This document shows, piece by piece, positions 1 to 5,614 of a DNA stretch of 7,177 nucleotides (position 1 is the stretch's first letter; each line of letters starts with the position of its first letter). Position numbers and translations under genes: made by a program. The DNA lies in NCBI GenBank assembly GCA_017559555.1, contig JAFYRH010000260.1, positions 1 through 7,177 of the forward strand, given 5' to 3'. The DNA is from Clostridia bacterium. Lineage in GTDB: Bacteria; Bacillota; Clostridia; Oscillospirales; CAG-272. A model generated the notes under the pieces. That model searched no databases, was not told the origin of the DNA, and saw nothing but the letters and a program-made list of their open reading frames with translations.

Positions 1-40
1 CAAAAAAGTTTTCCTCTTCCCCCGCGTCCTCAACAACATT

Positions 41-1357
41 ATGCCCGAATTACTATCCCCGGCAGGAAATTTTGAAAAACTGAAAGCCGCGATTCTCTAC
101 GGTGCGGATGCCGTTTATTGCGCAGGACAAATGTTTGGTATGCGTGCGGCGGCAGATAACTTTACGGTGGAAGAGCTGTACGAGGCAGCTGCATACGTAC
201 ATGAGCGCGGAAAGAAAATTTATCTCACCGTTAACACCATGCCGCACGTGCAAGAGTATCCGCTTTTGCGCTGCTTCTTGGAAGATATCAAGGATGCCGG
301 TATTGATGCAATGATTGTTGCCGACCTTGGCGTTATGGCAACCATTCGTGAAATTTTGCCCGAAATGGAAATCCACATTTCCACACAAACAAGCATCGTT
401 AGCCCCGCATCGGCAAAGGCTTGGGCGGCAATGGGCGCAAAACGCCTCGTGCTCGCACGTGAGTTGACGATGGATGAGATTCGTGCCATTCGCGCGGAGC
501 TTCCCGAAGAGATAGAGCTTGAAGCCTTTATGCACGGCTCGATGTGTGTTTCTTATAGCGGACGTTGTTTGCTTGCCAATGCTTTCAATGGCAGAGACGG
601 CAACCGCGGCACCTGCTCGCAACCCTGCCGCTGGAATTATGCACTTGTAGAAGAAAAACGCCCCAACGATCTGTTCCCAATCGAACAGCAAGAAAACGTT
701 GGAACGTTCATTATGTCCTCTAAGGATATGTGTATGATCGAGCACGTTCCCGAACTGATGGAGTGCGGTGTTGCATCCTTTAAAATTGAGGGGCGCATGA
801 AGAGCGCGTACTATACGGCAGTTGTTACAAACGCATACCGTATGGCGATTGATGCTTATCAAAAAGACCCTACGTCCTATCAATTCAATCCCGAATGGCT
901 CGAGGAGCTCGAAAGTGTTTCGCACAGAGAATACGGTACGGGCTTCTATTTTGACGACCCGATGGTCAACCCTCAACTTGTCAGCACCTGCGGTTACATC
1001 CGCGAAAAAGCATATTTCTCCACCGCTATCGAATACGATGAAGGGGAGGCACAAGCCATTTTGGCAAACGGCGTTCCTGTGGAAAACGAGAACGGCAAGC
1101 TTTATCGCTTTATTCAACGCAACAAGGTGTCGGCAGGCGAAGGAGCAGAGATTATCTCGCCCGGCAAAATCGGTCGCGGATGCGTTGTTTCCGAGCTTTA
1201 CGCTCCTGATGGCAGTGTGCTCGACTCCACACCACACCCCTCGATGATTTATTGGTGCCGTGTTCCGTTTGACGTGAGCGTTGGCGACATTATGCGTGCC
1301 GCAACCGGTCGCGGGCTTGAGGTGCGCGCAAAGGATCGTCTCAAAGGAGACTGTTGA
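41..1357 (+). CDS. U32-family Fe-S protein (peptidase U32, TrhP/YrrO/YegQ-like)
   Basis: The 438-residue protein opens with PELLSPAG and GADAVY (residues 2-9 and 21-26), the usual N-terminus of family U32. Residues 161-179 match the U32 signature (E-x-F-x2-G-S-M-C-x4-G-x-C), and FKIEGRMKS lies at 247-255. Cysteines 169, 176, 192/196 and 231 have nearly the spacing of the four-cysteine Fe-S cluster reported for UbiU-type U32 proteins. The C-terminal 100 or so residues fit the small C-terminal domain of YegQ and YrrO. Family knowledge: this size class includes TrhP, which acts in prephenate-dependent 5-hydroxyuridine formation at the tRNA wobble position. That role is inferred here, and an ubiquinone-type or protease role is less likely. 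No Shine-Dalgarno sequence precedes the ATG at 41, and the frame stays open to the left edge, so the start rests on homology. It heads the visible operon, 15 bases before uppP. Confidence 0.93.
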   Translation: MPELLSPAGNFEKLKAAILYGADAVYCAGQMFGMRAAADNFTVEELYEAAAYVHERGKKIYLTVNTMPHVQEYPLLRCFLEDIKDAGIDAMIVADLGVMATIREILPEMEIHISTQTSIVSPASAKAWAAMGAKRLVLARELTMDEIRAIRAELPEEIELEAFMHGSMCVSYSGRCLLANAFNGRDGNRGTCSQPCRWNYALVEEKRPNDLFPIEQQENVGTFIMSSKDMCMIEHVPELMECGVASFKIEGRMKSAYYTAVVTNAYRMAIDAYQKDPTSYQFNPEWLEELESVSHREYGTGFYFDDPMVNPQLVSTCGYIREKAYFSTAIEYDEGEAQAILANGVPVENENGKLYRFIQRNKVSAGEGAEIISPGKIGRGCVVSELYAPDGSVLDSTPHPSMIYWCRVPFDVSVGDIMRAATGRGLEVRAKDRLKGDC

Positions 1358-1372
1358 TGATAGGGGAATGAA

Positions 1373-2263
1373 ATGAACGTTATTTTTGAACTGTTAAAAG
1401 CAATCTTATATGGCATTGTTGAGGGCATCACCGAATGGTTGCCCATCAGCTCCACGGGACATCTGATTCTGTTGGAGGATTGGCTCCCGTTTGCTTTCTC
1501 AAACGATCCCGTTTTTGTGGACGAGTTTTGGGAAATGTTTGGAGTTGTCATTCAGCTGGGTGCTATTTTGGCGGTTGTGGTATTGTTTTGGTCGCGACTT
1601 GTGCCGTTTGGAAAGAATAAGACAGAGACCGAAAAACGCACCACGTGGCGCCTTTGGGGACGTGTACTGATCGCAAGCGTTCCTGCCGCATTGGTCGGTA
1701 TTGTAGGCGACAAAATTCTTGAGGAAGTCACGGGCAAGGATATTGACGGTTGGGCTTACAACTCGATTGTGGTTGCCGCCGCACTCATCGTTTACGGTAT
1801 TGCTTTTATTATTATCGAAAAGAAAAATGCACAAAAAACGCCACACGTTATGCAAGTTGAAGAAATTTCCATCAAAAATGCATTGGCAATCGGTGCATTT
1901 CAAGCACTTTCCATCATTCCCGGAACCTCGCGCTCGGGCTCTACCATTCTTGGTTCCATGCTCGTTGGCATTTCGCGTACTGCCGCGGCAGAATTTTCTT
2001 TCTTTATGGCAATTCCCGTTATGGTGGGGGCAAGCGGCATCAAAGCACTTGGCTTTTTGTCCTACGTGAATGAGAGTGGCGTGATTGTTCCCACAATGGC
2101 GTGGGTCACGCTCTTGGTTGGTTGTGCGGTTTCGTTTGCCGTTTCCATGGCGGCAATTCGCTTCTTAATGGACTTTGTCAAAAAGCACAGCTTTGCACCT
2201 TTTGGCATTTACCGCATTGCCCTCGGTGCTCTTGTTTTGATTCTTGGATTGATCAGAGGTTGA
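1373..2263 (+). CDS. uppP: Undecaprenyl-diphosphatase UppP (BacA family)
   Basis: This is an integral membrane phosphatase that converts undecaprenyl diphosphate to undecaprenyl phosphate, recycling the lipid carrier for peptidoglycan and other wall polymers; family members also confer bacitracin tolerance. Both family motifs are intact. EGITEWLPISSTGH (residues 17-30) carries the catalytic-site residues E17, E21 and H30. PGTSRSGST (183-191) carries the essential arginine, R187. Hydrophobic segments are visible near residues 57-75, 98-112, 130-148, 168-182, 207-225, 236-260 and 276-294, fitting a polytopic protein. At 296 residues it is slightly longer than typical, with extra polar loops around 40-52 and 79-92. 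AGGGGA at 1362-1367, 5 bases before the ATG, is a good ribosome binding site. The TOPRIM gene begins 1 base after the stop, so the two are probably co-translated. Confidence 0.97.
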   Translation: MNVIFELLKAILYGIVEGITEWLPISSTGHLILLEDWLPFAFSNDPVFVDEFWEMFGVVIQLGAILAVVVLFWSRLVPFGKNKTETEKRTTWRLWGRVLIASVPAALVGIVGDKILEEVTGKDIDGWAYNSIVVAAALIVYGIAFIIIEKKNAQKTPHVMQVEEISIKNALAIGAFQALSIIPGTSRSGSTILGSMLVGISRTAAAEFSFFMAIPVMVGASGIKALGFLSYVNESGVIVPTMAWVTLLVGCAVSFAVSMAAIRFLMDFVKKHSFAPFGIYRIALGALVLILGLIRG

Positions 2264-2264
2264 T

Positions 2265-2858
2265 ATGACAGAACGTTTGAAAATTCCTTACCCCGTAATT
2301 GTGGAGGGGAGATATGACAAATTGCGACTTGAAAGTGTCATCGAGGCGCACATAATTCCCACCGATGGCTTTGGAATTTTCAAAAAAGAGGAAAAAGCCT
2401 CGATGTTGCGCGCGCTTGCGCAAAAAACGCCCCTCATCCTCTTGACTGATAGCGATGGTGCAGGCAAGCTGATTCGTTCGCACTTGACCTCCGTTTTGCC
2501 ACCCGAACGTGTTATTCAGCTATACGTACCGCGAATTTCGGGCAAAGAGAAGCGCAAAAACGAGGCATCTGCCGAGGGAATTCTCGGCGTTGAGGGAATG
2601 GAACGCAAGCTTCTTTATGAGCTTTTTGCTCCTTATGCAAATGCCGATGCCGTAGCGCTTCGCATGGCAGAAAATCCGCTTTCCAAAACCGATTTTTACG
2701 AAGATGGCCTTACAGGTGGTGAGGGAAGCCGCGAAAAGCGAGATGCCCTTTGCATCCGTCTCGGACTCCCTGCGGGAATGACGCCCAACGCACTTTTGGC
2801 GGCACTGCGTGTGCTTTGTACCTATGAAGAATACTGTACCCTTGTCGGCAGAAATTGA
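2265..2858 (+). CDS. TOPRIM-domain protein, ribonuclease M5-related (DUF4093 type)
   Basis: The 197-residue protein has an N-terminal TOPRIM domain. VIVEGRYDK (residues 11-19) supplies the conserved glutamate E14. LLTDSDGAGKLIR (59-71) supplies the DxD metal-binding pair D62/D64 and the IR that follows it in RNase M5. GILGVEG (105-111) resembles the GVE segment of M5 proteins. RNase M5 cleaves 5S rRNA precursors using such a domain. Here the segment reads DSDGAG instead of the usual DPD-x-x-G, and the C-terminal half (about 112-197) resembles the clostridial DUF4093 extension, so 5S maturation is a reasonable guess and not a certainty. AGAGG at 2255-2259 lies inside the end of uppP, 5 bases before the ATG, and only 1 base separates uppP's stop from this start. 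Both point to translational coupling. No 5S gene is visible nearby. Confidence 0.85.
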   Translation: MTERLKIPYPVIVEGRYDKLRLESVIEAHIIPTDGFGIFKKEEKASMLRALAQKTPLILLTDSDGAGKLIRSHLTSVLPPERVIQLYVPRISGKEKRKNEASAEGILGVEGMERKLLYELFAPYANADAVALRMAENPLSKTDFYEDGLTGGEGSREKRDALCIRLGLPAGMTPNALLAALRVLCTYEEYCTLVGRN

Positions 2859-2867
2859 GGTGGAAAC

Positions 2868-3101
2868 ATGAAAAAAGAAATCAAACCGATTAAAAGTGAT
2901 ATTTCGGGTATTTACCGCCATTACAAGGGAGGTATGTACCGCGTGATTTGCTTAGCGCATCACTCCGAAACACTTGAAGATATGGTGGTATATGAGCCGC
3001 TTGACGGAAGCACCGGATATTGGGTGCGTCCCGCGTCGATGTGGAATGAAACAGTCATTGCCGACGGTGTCGAAAAAAGACGTTTTGAAAAAGTAGAATA
3101 A
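2868..3101 (+). CDS. DUF1653 domain protein, small, function unknown
   Basis: A 77-residue soluble protein. The DUF1653 pattern runs over about residues 14-65: GIYRHYKGGMYRV (11-23), then alternating hydrophobic residues around EDMVVYEPLDG, and the ending GYWVRPASMW. The family is widespread as single small domains in bacteria and has no well-established function; an SH3-like beta-barrel is a plausible fold from the YxHYKG...YEPL pattern (inference). There is no signal peptide or membrane segment. The ribosome binding site GAGGTGG (2857-2863) starts inside the TGA of the TOPRIM gene and sits 4 to 5 bases before the ATG. It is the last gene of the visible plus-strand operon, with its stop codon just before the terminator hairpin. 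The charged ends (KKEIKPIKSD at the start, EKRRFEKVE at the finish) look like flexible extensions. Confidence 0.88.
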   Translation: MKKEIKPIKSDISGIYRHYKGGMYRVICLAHHSETLEDMVVYEPLDGSTGYWVRPASMWNETVIADGVEKRRFEKVE

Positions 3102-3104
3102 AAC

Positions 3105-3145
3105 AAAACACGCTTCGAAAAGCAAAAACTCGAAGCGTGTTTTTT
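3105..3145 (+). terminator. Intrinsic (Rho-independent) terminator of the uppP operon
   Basis: Bases 3105-3118 pair perfectly with 3130-3143, giving a 14-bp stem (core ACACGCTTCGA / TCGAAGCGTGT) around an 11-base A-rich loop (3119-3129). A run of six T ends at 3145. It begins 4 bases after the DUF1653 stop codon. The A-rich left flank gives a weaker U-tract on the opposite strand, but no minus-strand gene ends here, so I read it as acting on the plus strand. It separates the U32-uppP-TOPRIM-DUF1653 run from the glycosyltransferase gene. Confidence 0.93.
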
Positions 3146-3152
3146 GTTCCTC

Positions 3153-3179
3153 TTTTTGGTATTCAAATAAACGGATAAT
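3153..3179 (+). promoter_or_regulatory. Possible weak promoter for the TagA-like gene
   Basis: Since a strong terminator ends at 3145, the next gene needs its own promoter in 3146-3231. The best candidate is a TTTTTG/TTGGTA region (3153-3161) with GATAAT at 3174-3179. The spacers (15 or 12 bases) are shorter than the ideal 17 and the -35 match is poor, so the exact boxes are a guess. No operator or riboswitch is evident in the 86 bases. Confidence 0.22.
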
Positions 3180-3221
3180 TTCTCCAAAAATGCAGAAAAT
3201 AGCGATATGCTATGCAAAAAC

Positions 3222-3227
3222 GGAGGG
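3222..3227 (+). promoter_or_regulatory. Ribosome binding site that fixes the TagA start at 3232
   Basis: GGAGGG lies 4 bases before the ATG at 3232. The upstream in-frame ATG at 3190 has no purine-rich sequence ahead of it, and its extra 14 residues (MQKIAICYAKTEGF) are not part of the family's N-terminus, which starts like EEIKLYGVKIDNVT. Confidence 0.85.
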
Positions 3228-3231
3228 CTTT

Positions 3232-3978
3232 ATGGAAGAAATCAAACTATACGGTGTTAAAATAGATAACGTAACAAAGGGAGAGGCGGTGCATCGCGCT
3301 TTGTGTGCCACGGGAGAGCCTTGCGTGGTTTTCACCCCCAATGCTCTTATGTTGGAGCAAGCACGCAAAGACACCGCTCTTGCCTCGCTTCTCAACCGTG
3401 CATCCCTCTCTTTGCCCGATGGTAATGGTGTGTTGTGGGCGGCGGAAAAGATGGGAACCCCTTTGCGCGAACGTGTAGCGGGCATTGATTTTGGGAGCGA
3501 AATACTCGAACGTGCCGAACGCTCTGGTTTGCGTGTTTTTCTGCTTGGCGGTGCCGAGAACGTTGCGGAACGCGCAAGTGAAAATTTGCGAAAAAAACAC
3601 ACACGTCTGTGCATTTGCGGCACCACGTGGGGGTATTTTCATAAAACGGGGGAGGAAAATGCACGGGTAATCTCTTACATTCGTGCGTGCTGTCCCGATG
3701 TTTTGTTTGTTTGTATGGGTTTCCCCGTGCAGGAATGTTGGGTGATCGATAATTTGTACCATCTAACCGATATACGCGTTATCGCCTGCCTTGGGGGAAG
3801 CCTTGACGTTTGGGCAGGGGATTTGCGTCGCGCGCCTCATTGGATGTCGCGAATGGGGATGGAGTGGCTTTGGCGCATGTTGCGTCAGCCAAAGCGGTTT
3901 GCCAAACTCCCCGAAATAGTCTCGTTTTTGTGGCACGTACCGCAAAAAGCGGAATTTACAGAGCAAAATCCTCTGTGA
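3232..3978 (+). CDS. tagA: WecG/TagA/CpsF family glycosyltransferase (probable ManNAc transferase)
   Basis: The 248-residue protein belongs to the GT26 family. TagA transfers N-acetylmannosamine from UDP-ManNAc to undecaprenyl-PP-GlcNAc, forming the linkage unit of wall teichoic acids or other wall polymers on the inner membrane face. Seen here: FTPN (34-37, T35), LPDGNG (61-66, D63), ERVAGIDF (80-87, R81), FLLGG (103-107) and the GFPVQE signature (163-168, Q167). T35 and D63 align with the Thr and Asp implicated in TagA catalysis. After about residue 197 comes a Trp- and Arg-rich tail (RRAPHWMSRMGMEWLWRMLRQP...), the segment that attaches TagA to the membrane. The donor and acceptor sugars cannot be read from sequence. 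The gene stands alone after a terminator and its last 23 bases overlap the end of the convergent DUF523 gene. The csaB gene downstream on the other strand suggests a secondary wall polymer pathway. Confidence 0.93.
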   Translation: MEEIKLYGVKIDNVTKGEAVHRALCATGEPCVVFTPNALMLEQARKDTALASLLNRASLSLPDGNGVLWAAEKMGTPLRERVAGIDFGSEILERAERSGLRVFLLGGAENVAERASENLRKKHTRLCICGTTWGYFHKTGEENARVISYIRACCPDVLFVCMGFPVQECWVIDNLYHLTDIRVIACLGGSLDVWAGDLRRAPHWMSRMGMEWLWRMLRQPKRFAKLPEIVSFLWHVPQKAEFTEQNPL

Positions 3979-4396
3979 TTTCACTCTCACCGAGAACGAG
4001 AATGCCTTGACTTTTGAGGAGCTTTGCCGTAATGCCGTCTCCTTCAACAAGACCGCCGTCAAACAGTCCATTGTGAATCAAGCCACTCCCACAGGAGGGG
4101 CTTTTTTCTTTTAAAATTGCCACCGGACATGCGTTTTCGCGTGCGATCTCAAGGGCTTTTTGGGCTCCGCGGTTATAATTTTCGGTCACGTTTCGACCGT
4201 CTTTCATCAAAACGAGCTCACCGCAAATTTCGGAGGGGGTACGCGGTGTGGGGAGTCCGCCCATCACTTCGGGGCAGATGGGGATGAGGTTGTATGTATC
4301 TTTCAGTGCAATCACGCGCTCGCAAGGCTTGCTTTTGCCGTCGTAGCGGCAAGACTGACCAAGCAGGCAAGCACTAACCAAAATGTTCTTTTTCAT
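3956..4396 (-). CDS. DUF523 family protein, probable Fe-S (TudS-like) protein
   Basis: A 146-residue protein with the full DUF523 pattern: LVSACLLGQSCRYDG (residues 6-20), IPICPEVMGGLPTPR (38-52) with E56 in SEIC, and KSPSCGSG (98-105). Cysteines 10, 41 and 102 sit in these motifs and fit the three-cysteine [4Fe-4S] site known from TudS, a DUF523 thiouracil desulfidase; E43 corresponds to a conserved acidic residue next to the cluster. Desulfidase activity is inferred, as most of the family is untested. Other cysteines (16, 25, 58, 90) are less conserved. The protein is soluble with no signal peptide. The ribosome binding site AAAGGGA (4403-4409) lies in the last codons of rarA, and only 3 bases separate rarA's stop from this ATG, so it is likely translated from the same message. 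Its end overlaps the convergent TagA-like gene. Confidence 0.9.
   Translation of the reverse strand: MKKNILVSACLLGQSCRYDGKSKPCERVIALKDTYNLIPICPEVMGGLPTPRTPSEICGELVLMKDGRNVTENYNRGAQKALEIARENACPVAILKEKSPSCGSGLIHNGLFDGGLVEGDGITAKLLKSQGILVLGESEITEDFAL
3958..3976. other. Small inverted repeat in the overlap of two convergent genes
   Basis: ACAGAG (3958-3963) and CTCTGT (3971-3976) form a 6-bp perfect repeat with a 7-base loop. It lies inside the 23-base tail-to-tail overlap of the TagA-like and DUF523 genes, where both units must end. There is no T-run on either side, so it is weak as an intrinsic terminator and may be chance. Confidence 0.3.
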
Positions 4397-4399
4397 GCG

Positions 4400-5614
4400 T
4401 TATCCCTTTATTTTCTTCCAATATTCTGCGGCGGCTTGCTCGTTTTTGTTGGCACCGGGGCGGTAGAAGGTGGTGCCGAGAAGATCGTCTGGCAGATATT
4501 GTTGCTTTACGTAGTGGTTTTCAAAATCGTGGGGATATTTGTACCCTTTGAACAAGGGGCTTTGCAAGTGACGGGGAACGTCGATGCCTTTGCCTGCCTT
4601 AACCGCTTCTGCCGCTGCCAAAATAGAGGTTTCAACCGAGTTGGATTTGGGCGCAGTTGCCAGCAAGAGGGCTGCGTTAGCAAGCGGAATTTGCGCCTCG
4701 GGCATACCGAGCTCTTTTGCCGATTCACAGCAAGAACGCACCACCGAAGCCGCCAGAGGGTAAGCAAGTCCGATATCCTCGGAGGCGATGACCTGCAGTC
4801 TGCGACAGACAGAGAGAAGCTCGCCTGCAAGGAGCGCTTTTGCAAGATAGAACACCGCCGCATCGGGATCGGAACCGCGAATGGATTTTTGCAGGCAGGA
4901 GAGCAAATCGTAGTGCGTATCGTCGCCAAAATTGCCAACAGATGTGTCAAAACTGTCTACGTGTTCCTGCAAAATTTCCTCGTCTGCTGCGTGGTAAGCG
5001 TTCTCAAAAAGAACGATTGAGTGGCGCACGTCACCGCGTGCCGCGTGACCGATATAATTGCAAATCTCGTCCGAAACGCACTTACGTATGCCGTTTTCTT
5101 CGTTTAAATAGTCAAGCGCGCGCAAAAGAACGGTGCGCATATCAGCGGGAGAAACGGCTTTGAATTCAAAGAGGGAAGAGCGCGAAAGGATTGCGTTGTA
5201 AACAAAAAAGTGCGGATTTTCAGTGGTGGATGCAATCAGCGTAATGCGACCGTCTTCAATGTATTCAAGGAGCGATTGCTGTTGTTTGCGATTGAAATAT
5301 TGAATCTCGTCAAGGTAGAGCAAAATACCGTTTGCGCCAAAGAGATTTCCGGTTTCTTGAATGATTTCCTTAACGTCGGAAAGAGATGCCGAGGTGGCAT
5401 TCAACTTGTAAAAATTCATGCCCGAAAGCTTGGCAATAATGCCTGCGGCAGTAGTCTTGCCTGTGCCGGGAGGGCCGTAAAAAATCATATTGGTAATGCG
5501 GCCTCCCGCAAGCATACGGCGAATAACTCCGCGCTCCCCAAACAGATGGTCTTGACCAATGATGCCGTCAAGGTCTGTGGGACGCAAGAGGTCGGCAAGT
5601 TGTGCGTGTTTCAT
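4400..5614 (-). CDS. rarA: Replication-associated recombination protein RarA (MgsA), AAA+ ATPase
   Basis: A 404-residue cytoplasmic AAA+ ATPase related to clamp loaders and eukaryotic WRNIP1, acting at stalled forks and single-stranded gaps. The N-terminus has RPTDLDGIIGQDHLFG (residues 11-26). Walker A is GPPGTGKTT (47-55), Walker B LLYLDEI (98-104), followed by the family's FNRKQQQSLL (107-116). Sensor 1 is TTEN (130-133) and the arginine finger sits in LSRS (143-146). The C-terminal half holds SEDIG, the tetramerisation region typical of MgsA/RarA (for example DVPRHLQSP), and ends in YKYPHDF...YLPDDL...FYRPG. Length is near the usual 410-440. GAGGA (5621-5625) is 6 bases before the ATG and lies within the last codons of csaB, whose TGA overlaps this ATG (ATGA, 5611-5614). 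Sharing a message with csaB is unusual and may be lineage-specific. No catalytic residue is missing. Confidence 0.97.
   Translation of the reverse strand: MKHAQLADLLRPTDLDGIIGQDHLFGERGVIRRMLAGGRITNMIFYGPPGTGKTTAAGIIAKLSGMNFYKLNATSASLSDVKEIIQETGNLFGANGILLYLDEIQYFNRKQQQSLLEYIEDGRITLIASTTENPHFFVYNAILSRSSLFEFKAVSPADMRTVLLRALDYLNEENGIRKCVSDEICNYIGHAARGDVRHSIVLFENAYHAADEEILQEHVDSFDTSVGNFGDDTHYDLLSCLQKSIRGSDPDAAVFYLAKALLAGELLSVCRRLQVIASEDIGLAYPLAASVVRSCCESAKELGMPEAQIPLANAALLLATAPKSNSVETSILAAAEAVKAGKGIDVPRHLQSPLFKGYKYPHDFENHYVKQQYLPDDLLGTTFYRPGANKNEQAAAEYWKKIKG

Noticed and set aside
53..1237. 394-codon minus-strand open frame opposite the U32 gene
   Set aside because: It is in exact antisense register with a clear U32 gene, has a Cys/His/Arg-rich composition with no recognisable domain, and exists because the sense gene avoids TTA, CTA and TCA codons.
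3105..3145. Terminator hairpin as a repeat element or attachment site
   Set aside because: The perfect stem followed by a T-run, right after a stop codon, is fully explained as an intrinsic terminator, and no second copy is seen in the window.
3200..3212. TAGC-GATAT-GCTA inverted repeat before tagA as an operator
   Set aside because: Four-base arms are expected by chance and nothing else in the leader supports a regulatory site.
3190..3231. Upstream in-frame ATG giving a 14-residue longer TagA-like protein
   Set aside because: It has no ribosome binding site, while GGAGGG sits just before the ATG at 3232, where the family's N-terminus begins.
3940..3952. Small hairpin CCGC-AAAAA-GCGG near the end of tagA as a terminator
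   Set aside because: The stem is only 4 bp, it lies inside coding sequence, and no T-run follows on either strand.
4160..5020. 286-codon plus-strand open frame opposite rarA and DUF523
   Set aside because: It crosses two well-supported minus-strand genes in exact antisense register and shows no protein family features.
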